Positions 8,338-16,633 are shown, counted from the first letter of the stretch. The stretch: DNA of 35,818 nt from a bacterium (GCA_016781505.1 JADDQF010000002.1:1-35818); one strand, 5' to 3'. Numbers and translations: made by a program. The notes: a model not told the origin generated them from the letters alone.

Positions 8338-8398
8338 TGCGTTTAGAGCCCTGTGTGGATGTTTTGTGGAAACCCTGTGACTGTGCCGGAGCAACACT

Positions 8399-9736
8399 GT
8401 GGAAAAGTCTTTACCGCATAATGATGCCGCCGAACGCGCAACGCTTGGAGCAATTTTTCTGGATCGTGAGGCCGTTGTTCCGATTGCTGCCTGGCTGCTT
8501 CCCGAACACTTTTACACCGAACGACACGCCTGGGTTTATGAAGCGCAGCTGGCCTGCTACAACCGCCGTACGCCGCCTGATCTTACCACGGTAGCCGACG
8601 AGCTACGGCGCAAAGAGCGTCTGGAGCAGCTGGGTGGTATCCCGTTCCTGATTGATCTGTCGAACTCGGTACCGACTGCCTACCACGTCGAGTATTACGC
8701 GAAAATTGTTGAGCGCACCGCAGTTCTTCGGCGCCTCATCCAGGCGGGCGGCAAAATCGCGGCCTTAGGCTTTGATGAAACCGACGATGTCGAGCAAACG
8801 CTGGACGCCGCCGAGCAGGAGCTCTTCAACGTTTCGCAGCGCCGCGGTATTCAAGGCTTTGTTCCGCTCTCACAAGTCGTCGATCAATACTACGAGTACC
8901 TGAGCGAGGTACAAGACCGCGGTCCGGAAATGGCCGGACTGCCGACCGGTTTCATCGACTTCGACCGCATGACCGGCGGCCTGCACAAGTCGGATCTGCT
9001 GATCTTGGCGGCGCGTCCCGGCGTTGGTAAAAGCAGCTTTGCGATGACGATGGCGTTTAACATGGCCATGCAACATCGCACGCCCGTCGGGGTCTTTGCC
9101 CTTGAGATGGGTCGCGATCAGCTGCTGCAGCGTTTGCTGGCCACGCACACCGGCATCGACTCACAGAAACTGCGCACCGGCCGCATTACCACCGGCGAGC
9201 TGACGACGCTGATGGATGCGATGGGCCAGCTTTCGGCGGCGCCAATCTATATTGACGATACGCCGGGCGTGACGGTTAATGAGCTGCGCTCCAAAAGTCG
9301 CCGGCTCCAGGCCGAGCATGGCCTCGAAGTCTTGATCATCGACTACCTGCAGCTGATGTCGGGCAGTGGCAAGCGCAACGACAATCGGGTACAGGAAGTT
9401 TCAGAAATCTCCCGATCACTCAAATCATTGGCACGCGAACTCAATATTCCGGTAATAGCATTATCTCAGCTTTCACGCGCTGTTGAAGGCCGCACAAGCC
9501 ACGTTCCGGTCCTTGCCGACCTAAGAGAAAGTGGATCGATCGAGCAGGACGCCGATCTTGTTATGTTTATTTATCGAGAAGAAATGTATGACAAGGATAC
9601 CGACAAAAAAGGTATTGCTGAGATTCATATTGCGAAACATAGAAATGGTCCGTTGGGAACGGTCAGCCTGTTTTTTGACCAGCGCACCACGCGTTTCCGT
9701 GATCTGGCGCCCTACCACTCACCGGCAGGATATTAA
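8399..9736 (+). CDS. dnaB: Replicative DNA helicase DnaB
   Basis: A 445-residue protein starting at GTG 8399 with GGAG eight bases ahead; MEKSLPHNDAAERATLGAIFLD is the normal DnaB N-terminus. The N-terminal helical collar runs to about residue 150 and the RecA-like motor follows. Walker A is ARPGVGKSS, Walker B is VLIIDYLQLM, and the C-terminal motifs LSQLSRAVE, LADLRESGSIEQDADLVMFIYR and IAKHRNGPLGT are intact. It unwinds DNA ahead of the replication fork as a hexamer. DnaD-domain and DnaC-type loader genes follow 96 and 867 bases downstream, consistent with a primosome operon. The stretch 9541-9660 is only 40% G+C by count, with AGA, ATA and TTA codons nearby, unlike the rest of the gene. 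No intein or frameshift was seen. Confidence 0.97.
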   Translation: MEKSLPHNDAAERATLGAIFLDREAVVPIAAWLLPEHFYTERHAWVYEAQLACYNRRTPPDLTTVADELRRKERLEQLGGIPFLIDLSNSVPTAYHVEYYAKIVERTAVLRRLIQAGGKIAALGFDETDDVEQTLDAAEQELFNVSQRRGIQGFVPLSQVVDQYYEYLSEVQDRGPEMAGLPTGFIDFDRMTGGLHKSDLLILAARPGVGKSSFAMTMAFNMAMQHRTPVGVFALEMGRDQLLQRLLATHTGIDSQKLRTGRITTGELTTLMDAMGQLSAAPIYIDDTPGVTVNELRSKSRRLQAEHGLEVLIIDYLQLMSGSGKRNDNRVQEVSEISRSLKSLARELNIPVIALSQLSRAVEGRTSHVPVLADLRESGSIEQDADLVMFIYREEMYDKDTDKKGIAEIHIAKHRNGPLGTVSLFFDQRTTRFRDLAPYHSPAGY

Positions 9737-9832
9737 TGTCGCGCCAAGCGAGCGCGGTGGACGGTCGGCAAGGGCCATGGTAGGATAAAATTAAGCGCAG
9801 CAGCATCCGTAAGGCACCTGGAGAGACGCGGC

Positions 9833-10519
9833 ATGACATTCATCGGCTTTTCAACTGACGATCCAATCAAGCTGCCGCGTGAGCTTTTTACCGACGTACT
9901 GCCGGCGATCACCCAGCCGGCCGAGCTTAAGGTCACGCTGCATTTTTTTTACCTGCTTCGCGGGAGCCGGCGCCGCCCACGCATGGTTGAATGGTCGGAT
10001 TTTCGTGGAGATGCGGAGCTAGCCCGCTCGCTACGGGCCGTCGCGCCACTGCGGCCGACCGACGACGTGCTGATCGAGGGCATCGAGGCGGCAGTGCGGC
10101 GTGGTACTCTGCTGCATGCCGCTGTACCGGAAGGGCCGCGAGTCGGCAACTGGTATCTCGCCAATACTGATCGCAATCGGCTGTGGATTGCGCGGATGGT
10201 CGAGGGCGATATTGCCTGGCTGCCGGTGCCGACGCCACCGCAACAGCGGCCAACGATCTTTCGGCTGTACGAGCAAAATATTGGTGTACTCACACCCATG
10301 CTGACCGAGGAGCTTAAGGAAGCTCAAGAGCGGTATCCGGCCGCCTGGTTGGAAGATGCTATTCGCGAGGCGGTACGCTCGAATAAACGCTCATGGCGCT
10401 ACATCCGTGCTGTACTTAATCGCTGGGCAACAAATGGGCGCGGGCCGCTGGTGGTCACACCTGACGAAGATCCATCAAAATATATTTCCGGCGAGCTGTC
10501 GGATATTATTAAGTTTTAG
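9833..10519 (+). CDS. DnaD-domain primosome protein
   Basis: A 228-residue protein, with GGAGAG upstream of its ATG. The N-terminal part (IKLPRELFTDVLPAITQPAELKVTLHFFYLL) fits a winged-helix-like region. The C-terminal part from about residue 145 is a DnaD/DnaB2 domain: IFRLYEQNIGVLTPMLTEEL, then YPAAWLEDAIREAV and NNKRSxRYI-type NKRSWRYIRAVLNRW. In Bacillus, DnaD bridges DnaA or PriA to the helicase-loading step. Its position between dnaB and a DnaC/DnaI-type loader supports the same role. A run of eight T at 9943-9950 lies in the coding region and could allow slippage. Function is inferred by domain and context; the exact partner proteins are unknown. Confidence 0.85.
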   Translation: MTFIGFSTDDPIKLPRELFTDVLPAITQPAELKVTLHFFYLLRGSRRRPRMVEWSDFRGDAELARSLRAVAPLRPTDDVLIEGIEAAVRRGTLLHAAVPEGPRVGNWYLANTDRNRLWIARMVEGDIAWLPVPTPPQQRPTIFRLYEQNIGVLTPMLTEELKEAQERYPAAWLEDAIREAVRSNKRSWRYIRAVLNRWATNGRGPLVVTPDEDPSKYISGELSDIIKF

Positions 10520-10603
10520 CTCAAGTATCCGGATGGTTTGCGGACGAGTGGCTGGGCGCTCGTGTCGCCCAAAGCCAGCTTCCAATCTAATATGGAATAG
10601 CTT

Positions 10604-11965
10604 ATGGACCCTATCTCTGACATTCTGGCGCGCATGCGCATCCCCGCGCCCGACGACAACATACAGGCAACGCCCGAGACATGTGCGCGCTGTAACGGCG
10701 CTGGGTTTTTGCGGTATGACGTTCCCTTTGGCCATCCGAACTTCGGTAAGCTCCACCCATGTGGCTGCAAAACACACGAGGTTTCGGCGAGTCGGGCCAA
10801 TAAATTTCGTCAGCTATCACACCTGGGACCGCTCGAGCACAAAAACTTTGCGAACTTTGATCTGCGCAAAGGCACAAGCGCTTTTAGCCGCGACGCGCTG
10901 CAGGTCGCGCAGCGGGTAGCCCAGGAATTCGCGGCGGCGCCCCATGGCTGGCTGGTGTTGACTGGGCCAAGCGGCACGGGAAAATCACATCTTGCAGCCG
11001 CCATTACCAATGCGATCCTGGATCGGCAGGAGGGCGCGCTGTGGGTTTTTGTGCCCGACTTCCTCGATCATCTACGGACGACCTTCAGTCCGCAAAGTGG
11101 TGTTTCCTATGACGAGCTTTTCACGACGGTGCGGGATGCGCCGGTGCTCGTGCTTGACGATCTCGGGGCGCAATCCACCAGTCCCTGGGCTGAAGAAAAG
11201 CTGTATCAGATTTTGTCGCACCGCTATGACGCGCGGAAGCCAACCGTGATCACCACCAGCAAGCTGATCGACACCTTTGACGGCCGCCTACGTTCACGCT
11301 TGCAGGATGCCGATTTGAGCCGCACCGTCAACGTCGTCGGCTACGCGTCCGAGGTGGTAAATCGGCTGATGGGCTTGAGCTACGATTTGATTCGGCGGAT
11401 GACCTTTGAAACGTTCGTGCCACAACCGTATAGCGCGGAAGAAGCACAGCGCAACCGCTACAATCTCGCCCAGGTGCATGGCATCGTGCAAAGCTTCGTG
11501 CGCGATCCACAGCAGCGGAAGTGGTTGGTGCTGATGGGCGTGCACGGTTGCGGCAAAACGCATCTAACGGCCGCCATGGCCAATGATCGCCTGTCTCGCG
11601 GCTTGCCCACATTGTTTATCAACACCCCTGATCTGCTGGACGCGCTGCGCGCATCGTTTGGCGGTGAAGGCTCCGGCGCGTACGATAAAGTATTTTTCGA
11701 GGTGCGGGCAACGCCGTTTTTGATCCTCGACGATTTCGGCGCGCAGTCGTCGACATCCTGGGCCAAAGAAAAGCTGTATCAGATCCTCAACTACCGCTAT
11801 AATGCGCAGCTGCCCACGGTGATTACCACCAACCAAACGCTGGAGGAGATCGACGCGCCCTTGCAGTCACGGATGAGCGACCAGGAATACTGTGGGGTGT
11901 TGGCGGTGCTGGCGCCCGATTTTCGCAAAACTCGCGGCGGTTTGTGGAAGCTCAAAGCGCGGTAG
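10604..11965 (+). CDS. Tandem DnaC/DnaI-type helicase loader with two AAA+ domains
   Basis: A 453-residue protein. A zinc-binding N-terminus (Cys27-x2-Cys30 ... Cys53-x-Cys55) resembles that of DnaI-type loaders. Two full IstB/DnaC-like AAA+ modules follow. Module 1 has Walker A TGPSGTGKSH (about 120-129), Walker B VLVLDDLGAQ, sensor 1 TVITTSK and the arginine-finger region GRLRSRLQD. Module 2 has Walker A MGVHGCGKTH, Walker B FLILDDFGAQ, sensor TVITTNQ and LQSRMSD. The motif W-A-x-E-K-L-Y-Q-I-L recurs after each Walker B, so the two halves look like an internal duplication. Known DnaC and DnaI have one AAA+ domain in about 245-310 residues. The dnaB-dnaD context supports helicase loading. 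Start ATG 10604 has GGA seven bases ahead. IS21-type IstB is unlikely since there is no transposase gene. Confidence 0.88.
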   Translation: MDPISDILARMRIPAPDDNIQATPETCARCNGAGFLRYDVPFGHPNFGKLHPCGCKTHEVSASRANKFRQLSHLGPLEHKNFANFDLRKGTSAFSRDALQVAQRVAQEFAAAPHGWLVLTGPSGTGKSHLAAAITNAILDRQEGALWVFVPDFLDHLRTTFSPQSGVSYDELFTTVRDAPVLVLDDLGAQSTSPWAEEKLYQILSHRYDARKPTVITTSKLIDTFDGRLRSRLQDADLSRTVNVVGYASEVVNRLMGLSYDLIRRMTFETFVPQPYSAEEAQRNRYNLAQVHGIVQSFVRDPQQRKWLVLMGVHGCGKTHLTAAMANDRLSRGLPTLFINTPDLLDALRASFGGEGSGAYDKVFFEVRATPFLILDDFGAQSSTSWAKEKLYQILNYRYNAQLPTVITTNQTLEEIDAPLQSRMSDQEYCGVLAVLAPDFRKTRGGLWKLKAR

Positions 11966-11996
11966 CAGGCGTACGAGGAGCGCGTTGCGGCTGCGG

Positions 11997-13340
11997 TTAC
12001 ACCAAAATGCGCTCTTCTGGGTAGCTGACCGGCGACGGATGCCGCGTCTGCGAGATGGTTGCGACCAGCGTAAGCGGACCGAGATGCCCCCAAATCATCA
12101 ACAGCGCCACCACGAGCTGCCCAAAGCCGTTGAGCTCGCCCGTCAGCCCTAGGCTGAAGCCGCAGGTAGCAAACGCGGACACCGCTTCAAAGAGCGCGTT
12201 CTCGAATGTTGTTTCCTGCGTCAACATCAGCAGCCAAGCGCCGACCGTCACCACCGCCACCGAGACAATCAAGATGGCCACAGCCTTTTGTATGGTGTCG
12301 CGGGAAATCGCGCGCCGACCAACCCGAATCTCATCGGCGCCCCGAATGTACGCGCCTGCGGCCAGCACCAAAACAGCGAACGTGCTGGTCCGAATGCCGC
12401 CAGCGGTCGAGGCGGGTGCTCCGCCGATAAACATCAAGCCCGTCAACGTCAGAACGCTGGCCGGCGCTAAGTCGGCGATAGGCTGCACATTGAAGCCCGA
12501 GGTGCGGCTGGCCACGACATGAAAAAAGGCCAGCAGGGCTCGACGGTCCAGAGGCACATCCCCGAACGCGCTTGGCCGCACACTTTCGCTCAGCAGCACC
12601 AGTGCTGTTCCGATTACGGTCAAGATCGCCCACATGCCAAGCGTGACCTTGGTATGCAAGGTAAAACGCGGATGGGTGCGCCAATCCAGCAGGTCGGCCA
12701 GTACGGGAATGCCAATGCTGCCGAGCGCAATCATAAGTGCAATCACAAACAGAGTAAAGGCATCGCTGGGAAAGGGATTGGTGGCCGTACTCCCTCCACC
12801 GCCGAACAGGTCAAAGCTCGCGTTGCAAAACGCGGAAACGCTGTGAAAGATCGCCAGATAGAGTGCCCGTGCAGGGCCAAACGATCCAGCCCAGTTAAGC
12901 CAGAGCAGGAGCGTCCCCAGCGCTTCGATTGCGAGCACGCCAAGCAACACCCGCTGCGTCAGCTTCATGATCGCCCACAGGTCGACCACACCGAGCGCGT
13001 CCCGCAGAGTTACGCGCTCAGCAAACGTAATGCGGCGGCCGAGCAGCCGAAAGATGGCCACGGCCAGCACCGTAAAGCCGATCGCGCCCAGCTGCATCAG
13101 CAGGAGCAGCACGATTTGCCCAAAGACCGAAAGATCGCGGCCCGGCTGGATGGTGGAAAGACCGGTCGTGGTCAGGGCCGACACGGCAGTAAACGCCGCC
13201 TCGCCCAGCGTCAGGGGACGGGTTGTGCCGGACCACGGCAGTGCGAGAAGGGCAGTTCCGGCGCCGATCAGCCCGAGTAGCCCGAGGCTGATCGAGACAG
13301 CCGGAGCGACCAAACGCCTGCGCTGCACACCTCGGTTCAT
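11997..13340 (-). CDS. TrkH/KtrB-type potassium transporter, pore subunit
   Basis: A 447-residue membrane protein with the four membrane-pore-membrane repeats of the Trk/Ktr/HKT superfamily. The pore loops read ALTTTGLST, FCNASFDLFG, SRTSGFNVQ and FATCGFSLG. The family carries a Gly in each loop as the K+ selectivity filter; loop 2 here has Ser (codon AGC) where NAGF is usual. The length matches KtrB better than the longer TrkH. The gene overlaps the upstream trkA-like gene by ATGA, so the two are translationally coupled and form one K+ uptake system. It converges on the loader gene with a 31-bp gap. Confidence 0.93.
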   Translation of the reverse strand: MNRGVQRRRLVAPAVSISLGLLGLIGAGTALLALPWSGTTRPLTLGEAAFTAVSALTTTGLSTIQPGRDLSVFGQIVLLLLMQLGAIGFTVLAVAIFRLLGRRITFAERVTLRDALGVVDLWAIMKLTQRVLLGVLAIEALGTLLLWLNWAGSFGPARALYLAIFHSVSAFCNASFDLFGGGGSTATNPFPSDAFTLFVIALMIALGSIGIPVLADLLDWRTHPRFTLHTKVTLGMWAILTVIGTALVLLSESVRPSAFGDVPLDRRALLAFFHVVASRTSGFNVQPIADLAPASVLTLTGLMFIGGAPASTAGGIRTSTFAVLVLAAGAYIRGADEIRVGRRAISRDTIQKAVAILIVSVAVVTVGAWLLMLTQETTFENALFEAVSAFATCGFSLGLTGELNGFGQLVVALLMIWGHLGPLTLVATISQTRHPSPVSYPEERILV

Positions 13341-14002
13341 CGACGACGGTTGGGGATCTGGCAGCCGAGCGCGTGCAAACGTTCTTGACTGCCCACAAAT
13401 ACAACATGATCCTCGACCTGAAACTCGTCGTCCGGTCCCGGCGCGAGAATAATTTCGGTGCCGCGGCGGATCACAATCGACAACACGCCGAACTGTTGCC
13501 GGACCTTAAGCTCCGCTAAGGTCTTACCGACCCATGCTTCCGGGACAGGTCGCTCGCCCGCGGCAACACCTGTCTGCTCGAACAGCACCTGGCTGATCTG
13601 GGGCGCCATTAACCGTGTCGCCAGGCGTTCACCGGCCTCTTGTTCGGGCAGCACAACCTCGGCAGCCCCGATCTTGAGCAAGATTTCAGCTTGACGCGTC
13701 GTGAGGGCTTTCGCCACCACATACCGCACGCCCAGATGCTTGAGCGCAACCACGGCAAGCAGATTGCTTTCAAAATCGCCAATCGCTACCACAACCGCAT
13801 CAAAATCGCTGACGCCGACCAGCCGCAGCGCGTCTTCGTCGCTTGCGTCTGCCTCCACCACATCGGCCAGCTGATCGGCCAGCTCTTGCACGATCTGCCG
13901 ATCATGGTCGATGCCGACCACGGTACACCCGCGCCGGTTTAAAGCCAGGGCGACGCCAGTTCCGAAACGTCCCAAACCGAGCACGGCATACTCGCGGGCC
14001 AT
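13337..14002 (-). CDS. TrkA/KtrA-type RCK regulatory subunit of potassium transport
   Basis: A 221-residue cytosolic protein. The RCK_N Rossmann domain opens with YAVLGLGRFGTGVALAL, a GxGxxG nucleotide-binding loop, followed by VVGIDHD, whose acidic residue contacts the ribose. The smaller RCK_C domain covers roughly residues 135-215 (GKTLAELKVRQQFGVLSIVI ... DDEFQVEDHVVFVG). In KtrA these domains form a gating ring responding to ATP, ADP or c-di-AMP. ATG 14002 is chosen because GAGGAGG lies just ahead and the protein begins as family members do; the longer frame adds an unconserved 32 residues. Coupled to the downstream transporter gene by a 4-bp overlap. Confidence 0.93.
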   Translation of the reverse strand: MAREYAVLGLGRFGTGVALALNRRGCTVVGIDHDRQIVQELADQLADVVEADASDEDALRLVGVSDFDAVVVAIGDFESNLLAVVALKHLGVRYVVAKALTTRQAEILLKIGAAEVVLPEQEAGERLATRLMAPQISQVLFEQTGVAAGERPVPEAWVGKTLAELKVRQQFGVLSIVIRRGTEIILAPGPDDEFQVEDHVVFVGSQERLHALGCQIPNRRR

Positions 14003-14097
14003 ACTGCCTCCTCGCGCCAATGTGGGAGACAATACGGCAACCGGGGAAGCGCTGTCAAGCAGCATCGCCGGTGGTTGAGGTGGCAGGCGCACTGGCA

Positions 14098-14466
14098 CTA
14101 TTCCCAGCGCTTGACGGCGCCACGCACACCCGCATCCCGCAGCTGCTGGGTCACAAACCCGCGTGCCCGGCGCAGTCGTCGCTGCTGCACCGCTGCCGTT
14201 ACATCCGCCCCGGCAATGACCCGGCCGTCACGCTCCACCAGCCCCAGCCCGCGCCACCACAAACGACGCGCCACGTCGTCCAGATCCGTGTCGGGTGGCA
14301 ACGCAACGCCGAGCAGTACTCCGCTATGCTGCTGTGGGTGATACACTCCGCGCGCAGCCGGCAAGCACAGCCGCCCTATGCCTCGCAGAACGTGCCACAG
14401 CCGCTGCATGTGTGTTGCGAATTGTGGTCTGGCTCGCCTGCGAGCCGATTGGCGAATTGCGCTCAT
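14098..14466 (-). CDS. Small hypothetical protein
   Basis: A 122-residue Arg-rich protein with AGGTG five bases upstream of the ATG. I do not recognise a family. No signal, membrane segment or cysteine pair stands out. The middle part (HSGVLLGVALPPDTDLDDVARRLWWRGLGL) has the balanced composition of a real globular protein, and the gene lies on the same strand between gluQ and trkA. A longer plus-strand frame covers the same DNA but reads as Pro/Arg/Ala-rich shadow sequence. Confidence 0.5.
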   Translation of the reverse strand: MSAIRQSARRRARPQFATHMQRLWHVLRGIGRLCLPAARGVYHPQQHSGVLLGVALPPDTDLDDVARRLWWRGLGLVERDGRVIAGADVTAAVQQRRLRRARGFVTQQLRDAGVRGAVKRWE

Positions 14467-14593
14467 GCCGCACCTGTGCTGAATGCCACGGTGATCCGCT
14501 TAAGTGTAGCAAAGCCGACCAGCATTGTCGAACAGGTGTTTCGCAATCAACTAAACAATTGCGGAAGCGATGGGAGCACGCGCATGCCCGGCA

Positions 14594-15568
14594 TCACACC
14601 AGCATTTGGGTTTCAATCACAATGTCATGTTTTGGCAAGCGTTCCAAATCGAGCAGGCCAACAAGCTCAGTCGGCCGTACCGCTTGTGGCGCGGATAGTA
14701 GCCCAGCCCAATGGGCCAGCCAGCCAATGATCGTTGGCGCGCCAATACCAGCGGCCCGCAAGGCTGCCACTGCAAGTGACGCATGACGCTTGGAAAGGCG
14801 CTGACCGACGTTGTCGATCAGCAATGGGACGTGGGCAAAATGCGGCGGCCGAAAGCCGAGCACGTGATGCAGCCACATTTGGCGCGCGGTGCTGTCGAGC
14901 AAGTCCGCGCCCCGCACCACATGAGTGATACCCATCAAACCATCGTCCACCACGACCGCGAGCTGATAGGCATGAACGCCATCCGCACGGCGCAGCACAA
15001 AATCGCCAGCGGCCAGACTAACCTGCTCGGAGTGCGGGCCCCGGCAAAGATCGTCGAAGTGAATGGACGTGGCGGTATGCGGCATACGGATGCGTAAACA
15101 CGGGCGCCGGCGCTTGGCGATTCGCTCGGCTTGCTCACGCTGGGATAAGCTCCAGCACCGGTTAACGCATTGTTCGCGCTGAGCGATACCGTGTGGCGCT
15201 GATGCCGCCGCGCGCACTTCAGCCCGCGTACAAAAGCAGGCATAGACCAAGCCCTCCCGCTTGAGCGTGGCTAACGCTTCCGCGTACAGACCCCGGCGCT
15301 CGTCCTGGCGGTAGGGCGCGGAGGGGCCGCCAATCTCCGGGCCTTCGTCCCAATCGAGGCCCAGCCAGCGCAAATCATGGAGCAGTTGGGCCGCATAGTG
15401 TGGCCGCGAACGATCAGGATCAAGGTCTTCCATACGCAGCACAAACGCAGCGCCGCGCTGCCGAGCGTCTAACCAGGCCAGCAGGGCAGTCCAAACATTG
15501 CCGAGATGGATCGCGCCGGTTGGGCTTGGAGCAAACCGGCCGCGAGCAGTGGGTATCGTGCGAGTCAT
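14594..15568 (-). CDS. gluQ: Glutamyl-Q tRNA(Asp) synthetase
   Basis: A 324-residue truncated glutamyl-tRNA synthetase relative without the anticodon-binding domain. GRFAPSPTGAIHLGNVWTALLAWL contains the HIGH motif, VLRMEDLDPDRSRP and LRWLGLDWDEGPEIGG are class I synthetase blocks, and QRLSKRH is the KMSKS equivalent. GluQ (YadB) attaches glutamate to queuosine at position 34 of tRNA(Asp). The zinc site is CFC (YACFCTR) plus CVNRC; E. coli YadB has Tyr-x3-Cys there, so the Tyr appears replaced by Cys. No queuosine synthesis gene is in the window. No clear ribosome site precedes the ATG. Confidence 0.93.
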   Translation of the reverse strand: MTRTIPTARGRFAPSPTGAIHLGNVWTALLAWLDARQRGAAFVLRMEDLDPDRSRPHYAAQLLHDLRWLGLDWDEGPEIGGPSAPYRQDERRGLYAEALATLKREGLVYACFCTRAEVRAAASAPHGIAQREQCVNRCWSLSQREQAERIAKRRRPCLRIRMPHTATSIHFDDLCRGPHSEQVSLAAGDFVLRRADGVHAYQLAVVVDDGLMGITHVVRGADLLDSTARQMWLHHVLGFRPPHFAHVPLLIDNVGQRLSKRHASLAVAALRAAGIGAPTIIGWLAHWAGLLSAPQAVRPTELVGLLDLERLPKHDIVIETQMLV

Positions 15569-15626
15569 AAACTATTGGCGAACGGAAGCACAGCGTCAGG
15601 CCAGGCAGCTGATCGATGGTTTTGCG

Positions 15627-16388
15627 CTAGCGCAGCTGGCCATAATACACCGTTGTATCATACTCAAACACGATCTGGCCATCCGCCTGGTGGGCCTCGA
15701 AAATGCGCTCAAGCTCGGCCAGCATCGGCGCGTGGTTGGGATGTCCCGCCTCGGGCGCGTACGACGACGACAACAAGCGGCCTTTCAAGCCCGCATAGTC
15801 GAAGCGCTGCAGGTTATCAAAGCAGTGACGCCGGTAGCCACCCGCGCCGAAGAACGGAGCGATCACCTCGTCGTCAACCTGCTTATGATTCACCAACGGA
15901 TAATCACTGGCATAGCGCTGCAGCATCTGTTCATACGCAGCCTGGAATGGCGCCGAGAGCGTGCGACGATCATTCCAGATCAGCACAGCCCAGCCGTGGG
16001 GCCGTAGGATGCGCAGAAATTCGGCCCGCACCCGGGCTTGATCAAACCAGTGAAAGGCCTGCCCGGCGGTAACAAAATCAACACTGCCAGGCGGCAGCGA
16101 CGTTGCTTCGGCAGGGGCAGCCAGGCTGTGGAAGCGCGGATAGTCGCTTAACAGCTGCTCGCCCGCTGCCCGCATCTCGGGATTGGGCTCGATCCCATAC
16201 ACGAGGTTGCCATGCTTCAGAAAGAGCTCGCTCAATATACCGGTGCCGGAACCCACATCCGCAATGATCGATGCCGGAGTCAGCTGGCACTCACCTGCCA
16301 GCAGATCGATAAGGGCGGGCGGATAGCCCGGACGGTATTTGATGTAGTTGTCGACTCTGGATGAAAAGCGACGGGTTGGATCGATCAT
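15627..16388 (-). CDS. Class I SAM-dependent methyltransferase
   Basis: A 253-residue protein starting at ATG 16388 (MIDPTRRFSSRVDNYIKYRPGYP), with AGGTG eight bases ahead; an upstream frame to 16430 is unlikely. Motif I is IIADVGSGTGILSELFL, motif II VYGIEPNPEMRAAGE, and the post-motif is FVTAGQAFHWFDQARVRAEFLRILRPHGWAVLIWND, the common methyltransferase-11 pattern including the QAFHWF block. The family includes ubiquinone- and trans-aconitate-type small-molecule methyltransferases and many unassigned members. Nothing adjacent indicates the substrate. It is followed by gluQ, 58 bases downstream on the same strand. Confidence 0.88.
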   Translation of the reverse strand: MIDPTRRFSSRVDNYIKYRPGYPPALIDLLAGECQLTPASIIADVGSGTGILSELFLKHGNLVYGIEPNPEMRAAGEQLLSDYPRFHSLAAPAEATSLPPGSVDFVTAGQAFHWFDQARVRAEFLRILRPHGWAVLIWNDRRTLSAPFQAAYEQMLQRYASDYPLVNHKQVDDEVIAPFFGAGGYRRHCFDNLQRFDYAGLKGRLLSSSYAPEAGHPNHAPMLAELERIFEAHQADGQIVFEYDTTVYYGQLR

Positions 16389-16510
16389 GGCAGCAGCACC
16401 TGTCCAAGCAGCGGCGGTTCTTGGCGTCAAGAACCATTGATGTCATTGTAAAAGCCATGGCAGGCGTGTCAAGTCAGGTTGCGGGGAGCAGGCAGTCAGC
16501 TGATTGTAAC

Positions 16511-16541
16511 TTGACAACCTACGAGAGTGGGTGTACATACT
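16511..16541 (+). promoter_or_regulatory. Candidate promoter of a short transcript
   Basis: A perfect -35 box TTGACA lies at 16511-16516. A -10 box could be TACATA at 16534-16539 (17-bp spacer) or CATACT at 16536-16541 (19-bp spacer); both are imperfect. Transcription would begin near 16547 and meet the intrinsic terminator at 16593-16633. Confidence 0.5.
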
Positions 16542-16545
16542 AAAC

Positions 16546-16633
16546 AAGAACATATGCGCAGAAGATATTGTCGACAACGCATGATCGCAGGCAAGGGCCG
16601 TGTTCCCCGGCTGGGGGCACGGCCCCTTTTTTT
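16546..16633 (+). ncRNA. Candidate short RNA or attenuated leader of about 85 nt
   Basis: The stretch runs from a TTGACA-type promoter to a strong intrinsic terminator. No gene with a ribosome site lies inside it. It holds the palindrome TTGTCGACAA and the terminator hairpin. It could be a small RNA or the attenuated leader of the 64-residue protein gene at 16746. An ATG at 16554 is in frame with that gene, but it has no ribosome site and the terminator lies between. It resembles no RNA family I recognise. Confidence 0.35.
16593..16633 (+). terminator. Intrinsic terminator
   Basis: GGGCCGTG (16595-16602) pairs with CACGGCCC (16618-16625), an inner CCCC/GGGG stem extends it, and seven T follow at 16627-16633. 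The T tract sets the direction as plus. The nearest upstream gene is on the minus strand, so this terminator has no coding transcript to end. Confidence 0.85.

Noticed and set aside
10604-11965. IS21 IstB transposition helper
   Set aside because: There is no IstA transposase, no terminal repeats, and the dnaB-dnaD context plus the zinc ribbon fits a helicase loader.
13843-14730. A 295-codon plus-strand open frame opposite trkA, the small hypothetical gene and gluQ
   Set aside because: Its translation is Pro/Arg/Gln-rich without motifs and it crosses three minus-strand genes; it is a shadow of GC-rich coding DNA.
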